From Chloroflexota bacterium (GTDB lineage Bacteria > Chloroflexota > Dormibacteria > CF-121), in assembly GCA_005881235.1 (NCBI GenBank), contig VBEQ01000194.1, forward strand, positions 1 to 7,566: a DNA stretch of 7,566 nt, read 5' to 3'. This document shows positions 1 to 5,744 of this stretch, piece by piece. The position numbers were made by a program, and so were the translations under genes. Position 1 is the stretch's first letter; each line of letters starts with the position of its first letter. The notes under the pieces were generated by a model. The model did no database searches and was not told where the DNA came from. It saw nothing but the letters and a program-made list of their open reading frames with translations.

Positions 1-55
1 TTGGGCGGTCCTCCAGAGCAACCTGTAGCCGCTCGACTTTCTTGCGAGATCGAAC

Positions 56-712
56 TCAGGCTGAAAGGGCCCGCCGCGGTCCGAAATAGCGTTCGACCGT
101 GAGGCCGTGGCGTTCCAGCTCGGCCCGGGCCAGGGGCTCGAACCGCCGCAGATACCAGTCCTCGGCCGGGTTGTGGGAGTAGGCCAGCAGCTGGTTGTAG
201 GGCAGGGTATAGATCGCTCGGCCGGCCAGGATCTCCAGGATCTGGGGGGTCAGTTCGGGCTGGGCGAGGGCCCGGCGCAGAGTGACGTGAATACCGCGCA
301 TATCCGCGATCAGTCGCAGACGTCGGGGCAGGAAGATGGCGACGGCGAAGACGAGGGGGACGCTGGTGACGATGATGGCCAGGATGAGGGCCAGCAGGTG
401 GATCCCCCGAGAGCCGGCCTGCCCCGCCGAGATCAGCGAGTCGCCGGAGTGGACCTTGAGCGCGGCGGCCGTCCGGTGGAGGAAGTCGGAGAGATACGGC
501 ACGCTGTTCGGGATCCCCTGCTCGAAGGACAGGATCCAGCTATCGAATGTCTTGCCGGCGTTGATCACGCCCTGGGCGAGCGCGTCCAGCTGCAGGACGA
601 GGTTGTTGACCCACAGCCCGGCGCGAACACAGAGGTAAATCCAGGCCACCATGACGAGGTCGGCAAGCATCCAGGCGAAGCGGCGACCATAGACATCGGG
701 GTAGAGGCGCAT
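56..712 (-). CDS. Hypothetical two-helix membrane protein, 218 aa
   Basis: I do not recognise this family. The protein has one hydrophobic segment near residues 13-40 and a stronger one near residues 104-128, which ends at a basic stretch (PRRLRL). This suggests two membrane passes, a loop of about 65 residues between them, and a soluble C-terminal part of about 90 residues rich in Arg, Leu and Tyr. There is no signal-peptide cleavage motif or catalytic signature I can name. The ATG at 712 is supported by an upstream purine run (AAGGGGGA on the minus strand, about 721-728) at normal spacing. It lies 63 nt downstream of ispH on the same strand, so it may be co-transcribed, but a TAGACT box in the gap could give it its own promoter. 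It ends with TGA at 56-58. The antisense open frame over this region is a shadow. The reading frame is convincing; the function is unknown. Confidence 0.75.
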   Translation of the reverse strand: MRLYPDVYGRRFAWMLADLVMVAWIYLCVRAGLWVNNLVLQLDALAQGVINAGKTFDSWILSFEQGIPNSVPYLSDFLHRTAAALKVHSGDSLISAGQAGSRGIHLLALILAIIVTSVPLVFAVAIFLPRRLRLIADMRGIHVTLRRALAQPELTPQILEILAGRAIYTLPYNQLLAYSHNPAEDWYLRRFEPLARAELERHGLTVERYFGPRRALSA

Positions 713-759
713 GAAGTTCCCCCTTGAGGTACTGGAAGAAGAACGTCAAAGACGCGCCG

Positions 760-765
760 AGTCTA
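760..765 (-). promoter_or_regulatory. Possible -10 box (TAGACT) ahead of the 218-aa membrane protein
   Basis: TAGACT fits the TANNNT pattern and lies in the 63-nt gap after ispH. It sits inside the 8-mer TAGACTCG (758-765), which recurs exactly in front of ispH (1641-1648). I see no convincing -35 at 16-18 nt. It would give a leader of about 40 nt that includes the purine-rich ribosome binding site. Weak evidence. Confidence 0.2.
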
Positions 766-775
766 GCGGGCTTGG

Positions 776-1636
776 CTAAACAGCTTCCAGGTACTCGATG
801 ACTTGACGGGTCAGCTGGGTCGGTGTCGAGGCGCCAGAGGTCACGCCGACGCGCGTCTTCCCCTGTAGCCATTCCGGCCTGATGTCCTTGACGGTGTCCA
901 CCAGGTAGGCCGGCTTGTGCGCCAGCTCCCTGACGACCTGCACCAGGCGCTTGGAGTTCGAGCTGCGCTCGCTGCCGACAACGATGACGACGTCGCACTC
1001 CTTGGCCGCCTCCACGGCCGCCTCCTGGCGATCCTGCGTCGCGCGGCAGATCTCGTTGTAGGCCTCCGCCTGCGGGTACTTGTCGCGGACCCGTTTGATC
1101 ATGGCGGCGGTGTCCCAGATGCTCAGCGTGGTCTGGCAGGTGACGGCGATCTTTTCATTCGTAAGGCCGAGCGCATCGACGTCCTGTGGGTCCTGCACCA
1201 GGTGAACTTTGCCGGGCGCCTCGCCGATCACGCCTTCGGGCTCAGGGTGGCCGCGCCGGCCGATGTAGACGACGTCGTAGCCACGCTCGACCAGGTCTTT
1301 GACGAGATCGTGGGTGACGACGACGTCGGAACAGGTTGCGTCCACCATGTTGAGCCCGCGCGCGGCGGCCTTGGCCTTGACCGCCGGCGAGACGCCGTGG
1401 GCGGTGAAGATCACGGTGCCGCCGTCGATGGTGTCCAGGCCCTCGAGCCGGTTGTCGCTATCGACCAGTTCGATGCCGTTTTCCTGCAGCTCGTCGGTGA
1501 CGTGCGTGTTGTGGACGAGGTAGCCCAGCATCCGGATCTTCTCGCCAGGGCGGGCTTTGGCGGTCTGCTTGGCGGCGCGAATCGCTTCGACGACCCCGTG
1601 GCAGTAGCCACGCGGCGTGATCTTGAGGACGTCCAC
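776..1636 (-). CDS. ispH: 4-hydroxy-3-methylbut-2-enyl diphosphate reductase (IspH/LytB)
   Basis: This is the last enzyme of the MEP (non-mevalonate) isoprenoid pathway. It reduces HMBPP to a mixture of IPP and DMAPP with a [4Fe-4S] cluster in the cytosol. The three cluster cysteines are visible: Cys12 in RGYCHGV, Cys102 in VDATCSDV and Cys197 in NEICRATQDRQ. Other family residues are His42 (YLVHNTHV), His80 (TAHGVSP), His130 and Glu132 in GHPEPEG, where the glutamate is the proton-relay residue of the family, the TCQTT stretch near 166-170, and Ser225-Ser226-Asn227 in GSERSSNSKR, which bind diphosphate. At 286 residues it has the usual bacterial length. The GTG at 1636 puts RGYC at the normal distance from the N-terminus. 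There is no Shine-Dalgarno, and a TAGACT box ends 6 nt upstream, so the mRNA may be leaderless. The stop is TAG at 776-778. Confidence 0.96.
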   Translation of the reverse strand: MDVLKITPRGYCHGVVEAIRAAKQTAKARPGEKIRMLGYLVHNTHVTDELQENGIELVDSDNRLEGLDTIDGGTVIFTAHGVSPAVKAKAAARGLNMVDATCSDVVVTHDLVKDLVERGYDVVYIGRRGHPEPEGVIGEAPGKVHLVQDPQDVDALGLTNEKIAVTCQTTLSIWDTAAMIKRVRDKYPQAEAYNEICRATQDRQEAAVEAAKECDVVIVVGSERSSNSKRLVQVVRELAHKPAYLVDTVKDIRPEWLQGKTRVGVTSGASTPTQLTRQVIEYLEAV

Positions 1637-1642
1637 GCTTCG

Positions 1643-1648
1643 AGTCTA
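1643..1648 (-). promoter_or_regulatory. Candidate -10 box (TAGACT) for a leaderless ispH transcript
   Basis: TAGACT on the minus strand ends 6 nt before the ispH GTG (1636), so a transcript beginning 6-7 nt past the box would start at or next to the start codon. No Shine-Dalgarno lies between. The best -35-like hexamer is TTCACC (1669-1664), at a short 15-nt spacing, so the -35 is weak. One arm of a 6-bp inverted repeat reaches the first base of this box. Confidence 0.4.
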
Positions 1649-1666
1649 CCCGTGGTTCCGACGGGT
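1648..1666. repeat. Inverted repeat (6-bp arms, 7-nt loop) upstream of ispH
   Basis: The plus strand reads ACCCGT (1648-1653), a 7-nt loop, then ACGGGT (1661-1666), a perfect complement. It lies between the end of the proline-rich frame (1671) and the ispH start, and touches the candidate -10 box. No T-run follows on either strand, so it does not look like an intrinsic terminator. An operator or a chance repeat are both possible. Confidence 0.35.
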
Positions 1667-1670
1667 GAAG

Positions 1671-1808
1671 CTATCGAACCGTGACGGGCCGGTGACGACG
1701 AATCGGCTTGGGAACGGGTGGCGGGCGTTCCGGGGTTGGCGGAGGCGGTGGCGGTTTCGTTCCGGGAACCGGCTCCGGTTCACGCGGAGGCGGCGGTTCC
1801 CTAACCAA
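1671..1808 (-). other. Proline-rich open frame (45 codons), possible frameshifted tail or small ORF
   Basis: On the minus strand, from a TTG at 1808 to TAG at 1673-1671, the frame encodes 45 residues, 20 of them proline. Runs such as EPPPPREPEPVP, KPPPPPPTPERPPPVPKP and a basic end (RRHRPVTVR) are seen. The proline codons are mixed (about 11 CCG, 4 CCC, 3 CCA, 2 CCT), so this is not a simple DNA repeat and looks selected at protein level. It is in the +1 frame relative to the 63-residue membrane protein and overlaps its last codons: skipping one base (T1803) at the TAG would add 43 residues and make a protein of about 106. No Shine-Dalgarno precedes the TTG. It may be a detached C-terminal tail (indel or programmed shift), a separate small ORF, or chance. 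Confidence 0.4.
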
Positions 1809-1992
1809 TGACGATCGGGCCAGAGGAGAAGTTGATGATCTTGAGAAACGCCAGGATACTGATAGCGGCTAGCACCGTCAGGAACCCGCCAACGATGTAG
1901 GACGCAAGCCGGTGACGGGTGAAGACGGCAAGGCCCAGCAACAACAGGACGATGGCCACCAGGATGTTCGCGAAGTTAATGTCGACTTTCAA
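1801..1992 (-). CDS. Small two-helix membrane protein, 63 aa
   Basis: This short hydrophobic protein has two predicted transmembrane helices (about residues 7-24 and 30-53) joined by a basic turn (TRHR). That suggests a hairpin with both ends on the same side of the membrane. I do not recognise a family. The start is TTG at 1992, chosen because a ten-base perfect Shine-Dalgarno (AAGGAGGTGA) sits at ideal spacing. A GTG at 1999 lies inside the Shine-Dalgarno, is out of frame and reads only a few codons. The gene lies 53 nt after the metB-like gene and ahead of ispH, all on the minus strand. Its TAG stop (1803-1801) is followed in the +1 frame by a proline-rich open stretch, so the protein shown here may be a truncated form of a longer one with a proline-rich tail. 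Function unknown. Confidence 0.7.
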   Translation of the reverse strand: MKVDINFANILVAIVLLLLGLAVFTRHRLASYIVGGFLTVLAAISILAFLKIINFSSGPIVIG

Positions 1993-1995
1993 TGC

Positions 1996-2005
1996 TCACC
2001 TCCTT
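1996..2005 (-). promoter_or_regulatory. Full-length Shine-Dalgarno deciding a TTG start
   Basis: AAGGAGGTGA on the minus strand matches the complement of the 16S 3' tail over ten bases. GGAGG ends 6 nt before the TTG at 1992. It fixes the start of the 63-residue membrane protein and predicts strong initiation despite the weak codon. Confidence 0.85.
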
Positions 2006-2008
2006 ACA

Positions 2009-2023
2009 CGCGGGAATCCCGCG
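2009..2023. repeat. Perfect palindrome between the metB-like gene and the small membrane gene
   Basis: The bases CGCGGGA, A, TCCCGCG form 7-bp arms around a single central base. It lies 22 nt past the metB-like stop and directly before the Shine-Dalgarno of the small membrane protein. As RNA it could fold as a 5-bp GC stem with a 5-nt loop. No T-run follows, so a terminator is unlikely. A dimeric-regulator operator or a leader hairpin near the ribosome binding site fits better. Confidence 0.45.
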
Positions 2024-2045
2024 ACCCTAACACTACTGTTGAGCT

Positions 2046-3206
2046 TCACGCCTGCGCCAGTGCTCGGTCAAGGTCTGAGATCAGATCGGCCACATCCTCG
2101 ATGCCGACCGAGATGCGGACCAGGCCATCTGCGACTCCGTGTGCTCGCCGGGTTTCGGGCGGAATGGAAGCATGGGTCATCGCCGCCGGCAGCTCGATCA
2201 ATGATTCCACCCCGCCGAGGCTCTCCGCGAGCGTGAATAGCTGGGTCCGCTCGACAACGCGGCGCGCCGGCTCGAGCCCGCTCTTGACCTCGAACGAGAT
2301 CATGCCGCCAAAGCCCGACATCTGGCGTTGGGCGAGCTCGCGCTGTGGGTTCTTGGGCAAACCCGGATAGAAGACGCGCGCCACCTTGGGATGCTCGCTG
2401 AGGAATGCGGCCACCAACCGCGCATTGCGGTCATGTTCGCGCATCCGGACGGCGAGCGTCTTGAGACCGCGCAGCACCAACCAGGCGTCCATGGGTCCCG
2501 GCACGCCGCCGACCGCGTTTTGCAGGAAGGCCAAGCGCTCGAAAAGGTCGTCCCGGTTGACGACCAGCGTGCCACCGATCACGTCGCTGTGGCCGCCAAG
2601 GTACTTGGTCGCGCTGTGCACCACGATGTCGGCGCCCAGCGACAAGGGTCGCTGGAAGTAGGGGCTCATGAAGGTGTTGTCGGTCACGAGCAGCGCCTGC
2701 CGGGCGTGCGCCAGCTTGCTGACCGCATTGATATCGACCAGCTTGAGAAGGGGGTTGGTCGGCGATTCAACCCAGACCATTCGCGTCCGATCGGTCATTG
2801 CTCTCTCGACGGCGGTGAGGTCGGAGCCGTCGACGAAGGAAAAGGTGAGTCCCATCGGTTCCAGGACGCGGCGGAACAGCCGGTAGCTGCCCCCGTAGAG
2901 ATCGTCGACCGCGAGCGTGTGGTCGCCCGGCTTGAGCAGCTGCATCACCGTGGCCTCCGCCGCCATGCCGGAGGCGAAGGCCAGCCCGTGGGCGCCGCCT
3001 TCCAGCGCGGCGATGCACTGCTCGAGGGCAGCGCGCGTGGGATTCCCGGTCCGCGAGTACTCGTAGCCGCGATGCTTGCCGAGCGCGTCCTGGGCAAAGG
3101 TCGAGGTCTGGTAGATGGGCACTACGACGGCGCCGGTCGCTGGGTCAGGCTCCTGCCCCGCGTGGATCGCCCGGGTCGCGAACCCGGGCGTACCTTCGGT
3201 GCTCAC
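2046..3206 (-). CDS. metB: Trans-sulfuration PLP enzyme (cystathionine gamma-lyase / gamma-synthase)
   Basis: This is a Cys/Met-metabolism PLP-dependent enzyme of 386 residues, the normal length. The signatures are ATRAIHAGQEPDP at the N-terminus, YSRTGNPTR (50-58), which binds phosphate across the dimer, SGMAA (79-83), the Asp176 region VTDNTF, the PLP lysine Lys201 in HSATKYLGGHSD, and SLGGVESLIELPA near the C-terminus. Sequence alone does not separate gamma-synthase (MetB: cystathionine from an O-acylhomoserine and cysteine) from gamma-lyase (cystathionine to cysteine, 2-oxobutyrate and ammonia). The adjacent cystathionine beta-synthase favours gamma-lyase in reverse transsulfuration, although actinobacterial homologues are often named metB. 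The GTG start at 3206 overlaps the cbs stop as GTGA, indicating translational coupling; I see no good Shine-Dalgarno. The frame is open upstream inside cbs, but homology begins at this GTG. Confidence 0.93.
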   Translation of the reverse strand: MSTEGTPGFATRAIHAGQEPDPATGAVVVPIYQTSTFAQDALGKHRGYEYSRTGNPTRAALEQCIAALEGGAHGLAFASGMAAEATVMQLLKPGDHTLAVDDLYGGSYRLFRRVLEPMGLTFSFVDGSDLTAVERAMTDRTRMVWVESPTNPLLKLVDINAVSKLAHARQALLVTDNTFMSPYFQRPLSLGADIVVHSATKYLGGHSDVIGGTLVVNRDDLFERLAFLQNAVGGVPGPMDAWLVLRGLKTLAVRMREHDRNARLVAAFLSEHPKVARVFYPGLPKNPQRELAQRQMSGFGGMISFEVKSGLEPARRVVERTQLFTLAESLGGVESLIELPAAMTHASIPPETRRAHGVADGLVRISVGIEDVADLISDLDRALAQA

Positions 3207-4576
3207 CGGGAGGCGCGGGTGTGCGCCATGAACTCGAGCAGATCGACCCGAGTGATGATCCCGACCGGGCGCTCGGCGTCCATCACCACCAGGGCGGTAA
3301 CTCCACCGAGCAGCGCATTGAAGGCCTCGTCCACGTGCGCCCCGGCGGCGATGGTCGGAAACGGCCCGTCCATCGCGGCGCCGACAGTGGTTTCGATCAA
3401 CCCGGGATCGCGGTAGACGCGATCGAGCAGCGTGCGTTCCTGGATGCTTCCCACCAACTTGCCCGCACCACTGCCATCTTCGGTGACCGGCATCTGTGAG
3501 ATCCCGTACTCCTGGAGCAGGTCGATGGCACGGCCCACCTTCTCCCTGGACGATACCGTGATCAATTCCGGCATCTCCCGCTCGCGCACGGCGACGACGT
3601 CGTGCACCATCTGGCGCGGGAAGCGTTCGAAGAAACCGTTCTGACGCATCCACTCGTCGTTGTAGATCTTGCTCAGGTTGTTGCGACCGGTGTCGGGCAG
3701 GATGACGACCATCACCGTCTTCTCGTCGAGACCCCGCGCCACCTCCATCGCCGCCTTCATGGCGGTCCCCGAAGAGCCACCCACCAGAATCCCCTCTTCG
3801 CGCGTGATGCGCCGGGCCGTGAGAAAAGAATCGCGGTCGTTGACCTGGATGATGCGGTCGATCAGTTTCAGGTCGATGGTGCCCGGGATGAAGTCCTCGC
3901 CGATCCCCTCCACCTTGTACGGCTTGATGGTGTCGCCCGAGTAGAGCGAGCCTTCCGGGTCGGCGCCGACGATCATCACCGCCGGCTTCTTTTCCTTGAG
4001 GAAACGGGCCACACCGGTGATGGTGCCGCCCGTTCCCAGCCCACCGACCACCACGTCGACACTGCCCTCCGTCTGCTGCCAGATTTCGGGACCGGTCGTC
4101 TCATAGTGCGCCTGTGGGTTCGCCTGGTTGAAATACTGGTTCGGCTGGAAGGCGCCGGGGATCTCGTGGCTCAGCCGCTCGGCGACGGAGTAGTAGCTTT
4201 CCGGCGACTCGCGCGGAACGGCGGTCGGACAGACCACCACTTCGGCGCCGTAGGCGCGCAGGAGGGCAATCTTCTCCGGCGACTGCTTGTCCGCCATTAC
4301 GAAGATCATCCGGTAACCCTTCAGTGCCGCCGCGATGGCCAGCGCGTGGCCGGTATTCCCGGAAGTCGGTTCAACGATGGTGCCACCCGGCTTCAGCAGA
4401 CCGCGACGCTCGGCATCTTCGATCATGCGGAGCCCGATCCGATCTTTGACGCTGCCACCGGGATTGAGCGTCTCCACCTTCGCCAGGATGGTGGGACGGA
4501 GCCCGGCAGTGATGCGCTGGAGTCGCACCAACGGCGTGTGCCCGACGGCCTCCAGGATGCTGCCCAGGACCTGCAC
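3203..4576 (-). CDS. cbs: Cystathionine beta-synthase with C-terminal CBS-domain pair
   Basis: This PLP enzyme condenses serine and homocysteine to cystathionine, the first step of reverse transsulfuration. The 457 residues comprise a fold-type II catalytic domain (about 1-320) and a tandem CBS regulatory module (about 335-455). Visible motifs are VGHTPLVRL, the PLP lysine Lys44 in NPGGSVKDR, PTSGNTGHALA (70-80), where Asn74 contacts the cofactor ring, the phosphate loop GGLGTGGT (178-185), and GGSSGTAM. There is no N-terminal haem-binding extension of the vertebrate type. The CBS pair probably binds an adenine nucleotide or AdoMet, but that is an inference. O-acetylserine sulfhydrylase is the main alternative; the CBS pair and the metB partner argue against it. 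The start is GTG at 4576 without a Shine-Dalgarno; a nearby ATG at 4586 is out of frame. It is divergent from the decarboxylase operon. Confidence 0.95.
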   Translation of the reverse strand: MQVLGSILEAVGHTPLVRLQRITAGLRPTILAKVETLNPGGSVKDRIGLRMIEDAERRGLLKPGGTIVEPTSGNTGHALAIAAALKGYRMIFVMADKQSPEKIALLRAYGAEVVVCPTAVPRESPESYYSVAERLSHEIPGAFQPNQYFNQANPQAHYETTGPEIWQQTEGSVDVVVGGLGTGGTITGVARFLKEKKPAVMIVGADPEGSLYSGDTIKPYKVEGIGEDFIPGTIDLKLIDRIIQVNDRDSFLTARRITREEGILVGGSSGTAMKAAMEVARGLDEKTVMVVILPDTGRNNLSKIYNDEWMRQNGFFERFPRQMVHDVVAVREREMPELITVSSREKVGRAIDLLQEYGISQMPVTEDGSGAGKLVGSIQERTLLDRVYRDPGLIETTVGAAMDGPFPTIAAGAHVDEAFNALLGGVTALVVMDAERPVGIITRVDLLEFMAHTRASR

Positions 4577-4584
4577 TGGGCCCC

Positions 4585-4590
4585 ATTGTA
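4585..4590 (-). promoter_or_regulatory. Candidate -10 box (TACAAT) for a leaderless cbs transcript
   Basis: TACAAT matches the consensus at five of six positions and ends 8 nt before the cbs GTG (4576), so transcription would start 1-2 nt before the codon. A partial -35 (CTGAAC, 4614-4609) lies 18 nt upstream. No usable Shine-Dalgarno is present; the only G-run (4583-4580) is 3 nt from the GTG. Confidence 0.5.
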
Positions 4591-4594
4591 TGCG

Positions 4595-4600
4595 TAGAAT
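4595..4600 (+). promoter_or_regulatory. Candidate -10 box (TAGAAT) for the decarboxylase operon
   Basis: TAGAAT matches the consensus at five of six positions. A start near 4607 would give a leader of about 23 nt that carries the ribosome binding site of the first gene. No clear -35 is seen at 16-18 nt (that DNA is already the start of cbs). The box lies 4 nt from the opposed cbs -10, so the two promoters overlap. Confidence 0.45.
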
Positions 4601-4617
4601 CGGCCTCAGTTCAGACG

Positions 4618-4625
4618 AGGGAGGG
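4618..4625 (+). promoter_or_regulatory. Ribosome binding site deciding the TTG start at 4630
   Basis: AGGGAGGG ends 4 nt before a TTG. The next in-frame candidate, GTG at 4642, would be 16 nt away, so the TTG is preferred as the start of the alpha subunit. Confidence 0.7.
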
Positions 4626-4629
4626 AACC

Positions 4630-5148
4630 TTGCCGGTATCGGTGGCCAATTCGCAAGTGGTCTACGACGCCATGAAGGGCGTCGGCATCACGCTGCTGAG
4701 CGCGCTCCCGGAGACCTGGCTCGTACATCTGATCCGGATGGCCGATGAGGACCCGGCGATGACGCTGGTCCGGCTCGCCAAGGAGGAGGAGGGGGTCGGC
4801 GTGTCCGCCGGGGCGCATTTTGCCGGGGCCAGGTCCGCAATGTTGCTGCAGAACCACGGCTTCCTGCAGGCGATCAACGGCATCGTCGGGGTGTCGCTCC
4901 TCTACAAGATCCCGCTCCTGATGCTGATCACGGATCGTGGCAGCTTCGGCGAGAAGGATCCATGGCAGACCGAAGGCGGCAAGTACACCCGTCCCGTGCT
5001 CGATGCGCTGCACATTGCGCATGCCGACCTGCGGCGACCCGATGAGGTGCAACCGAAGATCGACCACGCGATGACGCTGGCCCAGGCCTCGCTATCGCCG
5101 GTGGCCTTGCTCCTCCAACGCGACCTGATGTGGGAAGAACCAAAGTGA
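4630..5148 (+). CDS. Split ThDP-dependent 2-oxoacid decarboxylase, alpha (Pyr-domain) subunit
   Basis: This 172-residue protein is a stand-alone pyrimidine-binding domain of a thiamine-diphosphate enzyme, like the alpha subunit of sulfopyruvate decarboxylase (ComD) or the N-terminal half of phosphonopyruvate decarboxylase. Key features are the acidic motif KEEEGVGVSAGAHFAG (51 onwards), which holds the glutamate that activates the cofactor pyrimidine, LLQNHGFLQAINGI, where related enzymes have a QNxGxxNxxN-type stretch, and PLLMLITDRGSFGEKD. The partner subunit overlaps by 4 nt, so an alpha/beta assembly with the active site at the interface is expected. The cofactor-binding beta half is absent here and supplied by the next gene. 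Coenzyme M synthesis seems unlikely because no other com gene is present; the neighbouring hydrolase suggests an aryl or other 2-oxoacid substrate. Enzyme class is confident, substrate unknown. Confidence 0.85.
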   Translation: MPVSVANSQVVYDAMKGVGITLLSALPETWLVHLIRMADEDPAMTLVRLAKEEEGVGVSAGAHFAGARSAMLLQNHGFLQAINGIVGVSLLYKIPLLMLITDRGSFGEKDPWQTEGGKYTRPVLDALHIAHADLRRPDEVQPKIDHAMTLAQASLSPVALLLQRDLMWEEPK

Positions 5149-5744
5149 AACGCCTCGATTGCCTGAAGGCCATCTACCCGCGGCTCGAAGGCTGCGCCGT
5201 CGTCACCATCATGGGCGCGGTCGCCGCCGAGCTCTACTCCCTTGGGCACCGCGCCAATTTCTTCTACCTCGAGCACGCGATGGGCCTCGCCTCCTCGGTC
5301 GGCCTCGGCATCGCGCTCGCGCAGCCGAAGCGCAAAGTGGTCGTGATCGACGGCGACGGCTCGGTGTTGATGAACCTCGGTGGGTTGACGACGCTGGCGC
5401 GCTCCCGGCCGAACAACCTGGTCCACCTCATCTTCGACAACGAAACTCTCCTCTCCGTCGGCGGCGGCGCCCCGGGTGGCTACAAGTGGTTCACGACCGC
5501 GACCGCGACCGGCACCGACCTTGCCGGGATCGCCAGGGCAGCCGGTTTTCCCCGGGCGCAGATGGTACGCGAGCTGGGGGATTTCGAGGAGGCGGCCCTC
5601 GACGCCATCAACGGGGACCAACTCAGCTGCATCGTCGCCAAGGTCGACGCCGAGATGCCGAAGAGCTTCTTGATCGACGTCCATATGCTCGAGAACCGCT
5701 TCGAGTTTCCGCGGGCGCTGCAAACAAAGGGAGGAGTGAATTGA
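5145..5744 (+). CDS. Split ThDP-dependent 2-oxoacid decarboxylase, beta (PP-domain) subunit
   Basis: This 199-residue protein carries the diphosphate and metal-binding half of the enzyme. The ThDP motif is clear: GDGS at 70-73 and Asp98-Asn99 in IFDNE, the GDG to N spacing of about 27 residues seen in the family. Upstream, FYLEHAMGLASSVGLGIALA (40-59) resembles the MGLAS stretch of sulfopyruvate decarboxylase beta (ComE) and phosphonopyruvate decarboxylase. The start is taken as the GTG at 5145, which forms a GTGA overlap with the alpha stop and has GGGAAG about 7 nt upstream. An in-frame GTG at 5130 would add five residues and cannot be excluded. The stop (TGA 5742-5744) overlaps the start of the hydrolase gene, so three products are translationally coupled. 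The substrate specificity cannot be read from the sequence. Confidence 0.87.
   Translation: MKRLDCLKAIYPRLEGCAVVTIMGAVAAELYSLGHRANFFYLEHAMGLASSVGLGIALAQPKRKVVVIDGDGSVLMNLGGLTTLARSRPNNLVHLIFDNETLLSVGGGAPGGYKWFTTATATGTDLAGIARAAGFPRAQMVRELGDFEEAALDAINGDQLSCIVAKVDAEMPKSFLIDVHMLENRFEFPRALQTKGGVN
5729..5736 (+). promoter_or_regulatory. Strong ribosome binding site deciding the TTG start of the hydrolase
   Basis: GGGAGGAG lies at the end of the beta-subunit gene. GGAGG ends 6 nt before TTG 5741, which itself overlaps the beta stop as TTGA. Confidence 0.75.

Noticed and set aside
107..727. Long plus-strand open frame antisense to the 218-aa membrane protein
   Set aside because: Its translation is Gly/Gln/Asp/Val-rich without domains, typical of the complement of a GC-rich gene. 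The minus-strand frame has membrane helices and a ribosome binding site.
1648..1666. Intrinsic terminator before ispH
   Set aside because: The stem is only 6 bp and no T-run follows on the minus strand.
2328..3416. 362-codon plus-strand open frame opposite metB and cbs
   Set aside because: It lies antisense to two genes with clear PLP-enzyme motifs, and its composition is a GC-rich shadow with no recognisable domain.
3207..3653. N-terminal extension of the metB-like protein into cbs
   Set aside because: The frame is open, but the extension overlaps the CBS-domain coding region by about 450 nt and has shadow composition. Family homology starts right at GTG 3206.
3602..4597. 331-codon plus-strand open frame opposite cbs
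   Set aside because: It is a complement of the cbs coding sequence, rich in His, Asp, Arg and Gly, with no motif.
4630..5744. Naming the two subunits comD and comE (sulfopyruvate decarboxylase)
   Set aside because: Domain architecture fits, but no other coenzyme M gene is present and the neighbouring hydrolase points elsewhere. The class is kept and the symbol withheld.
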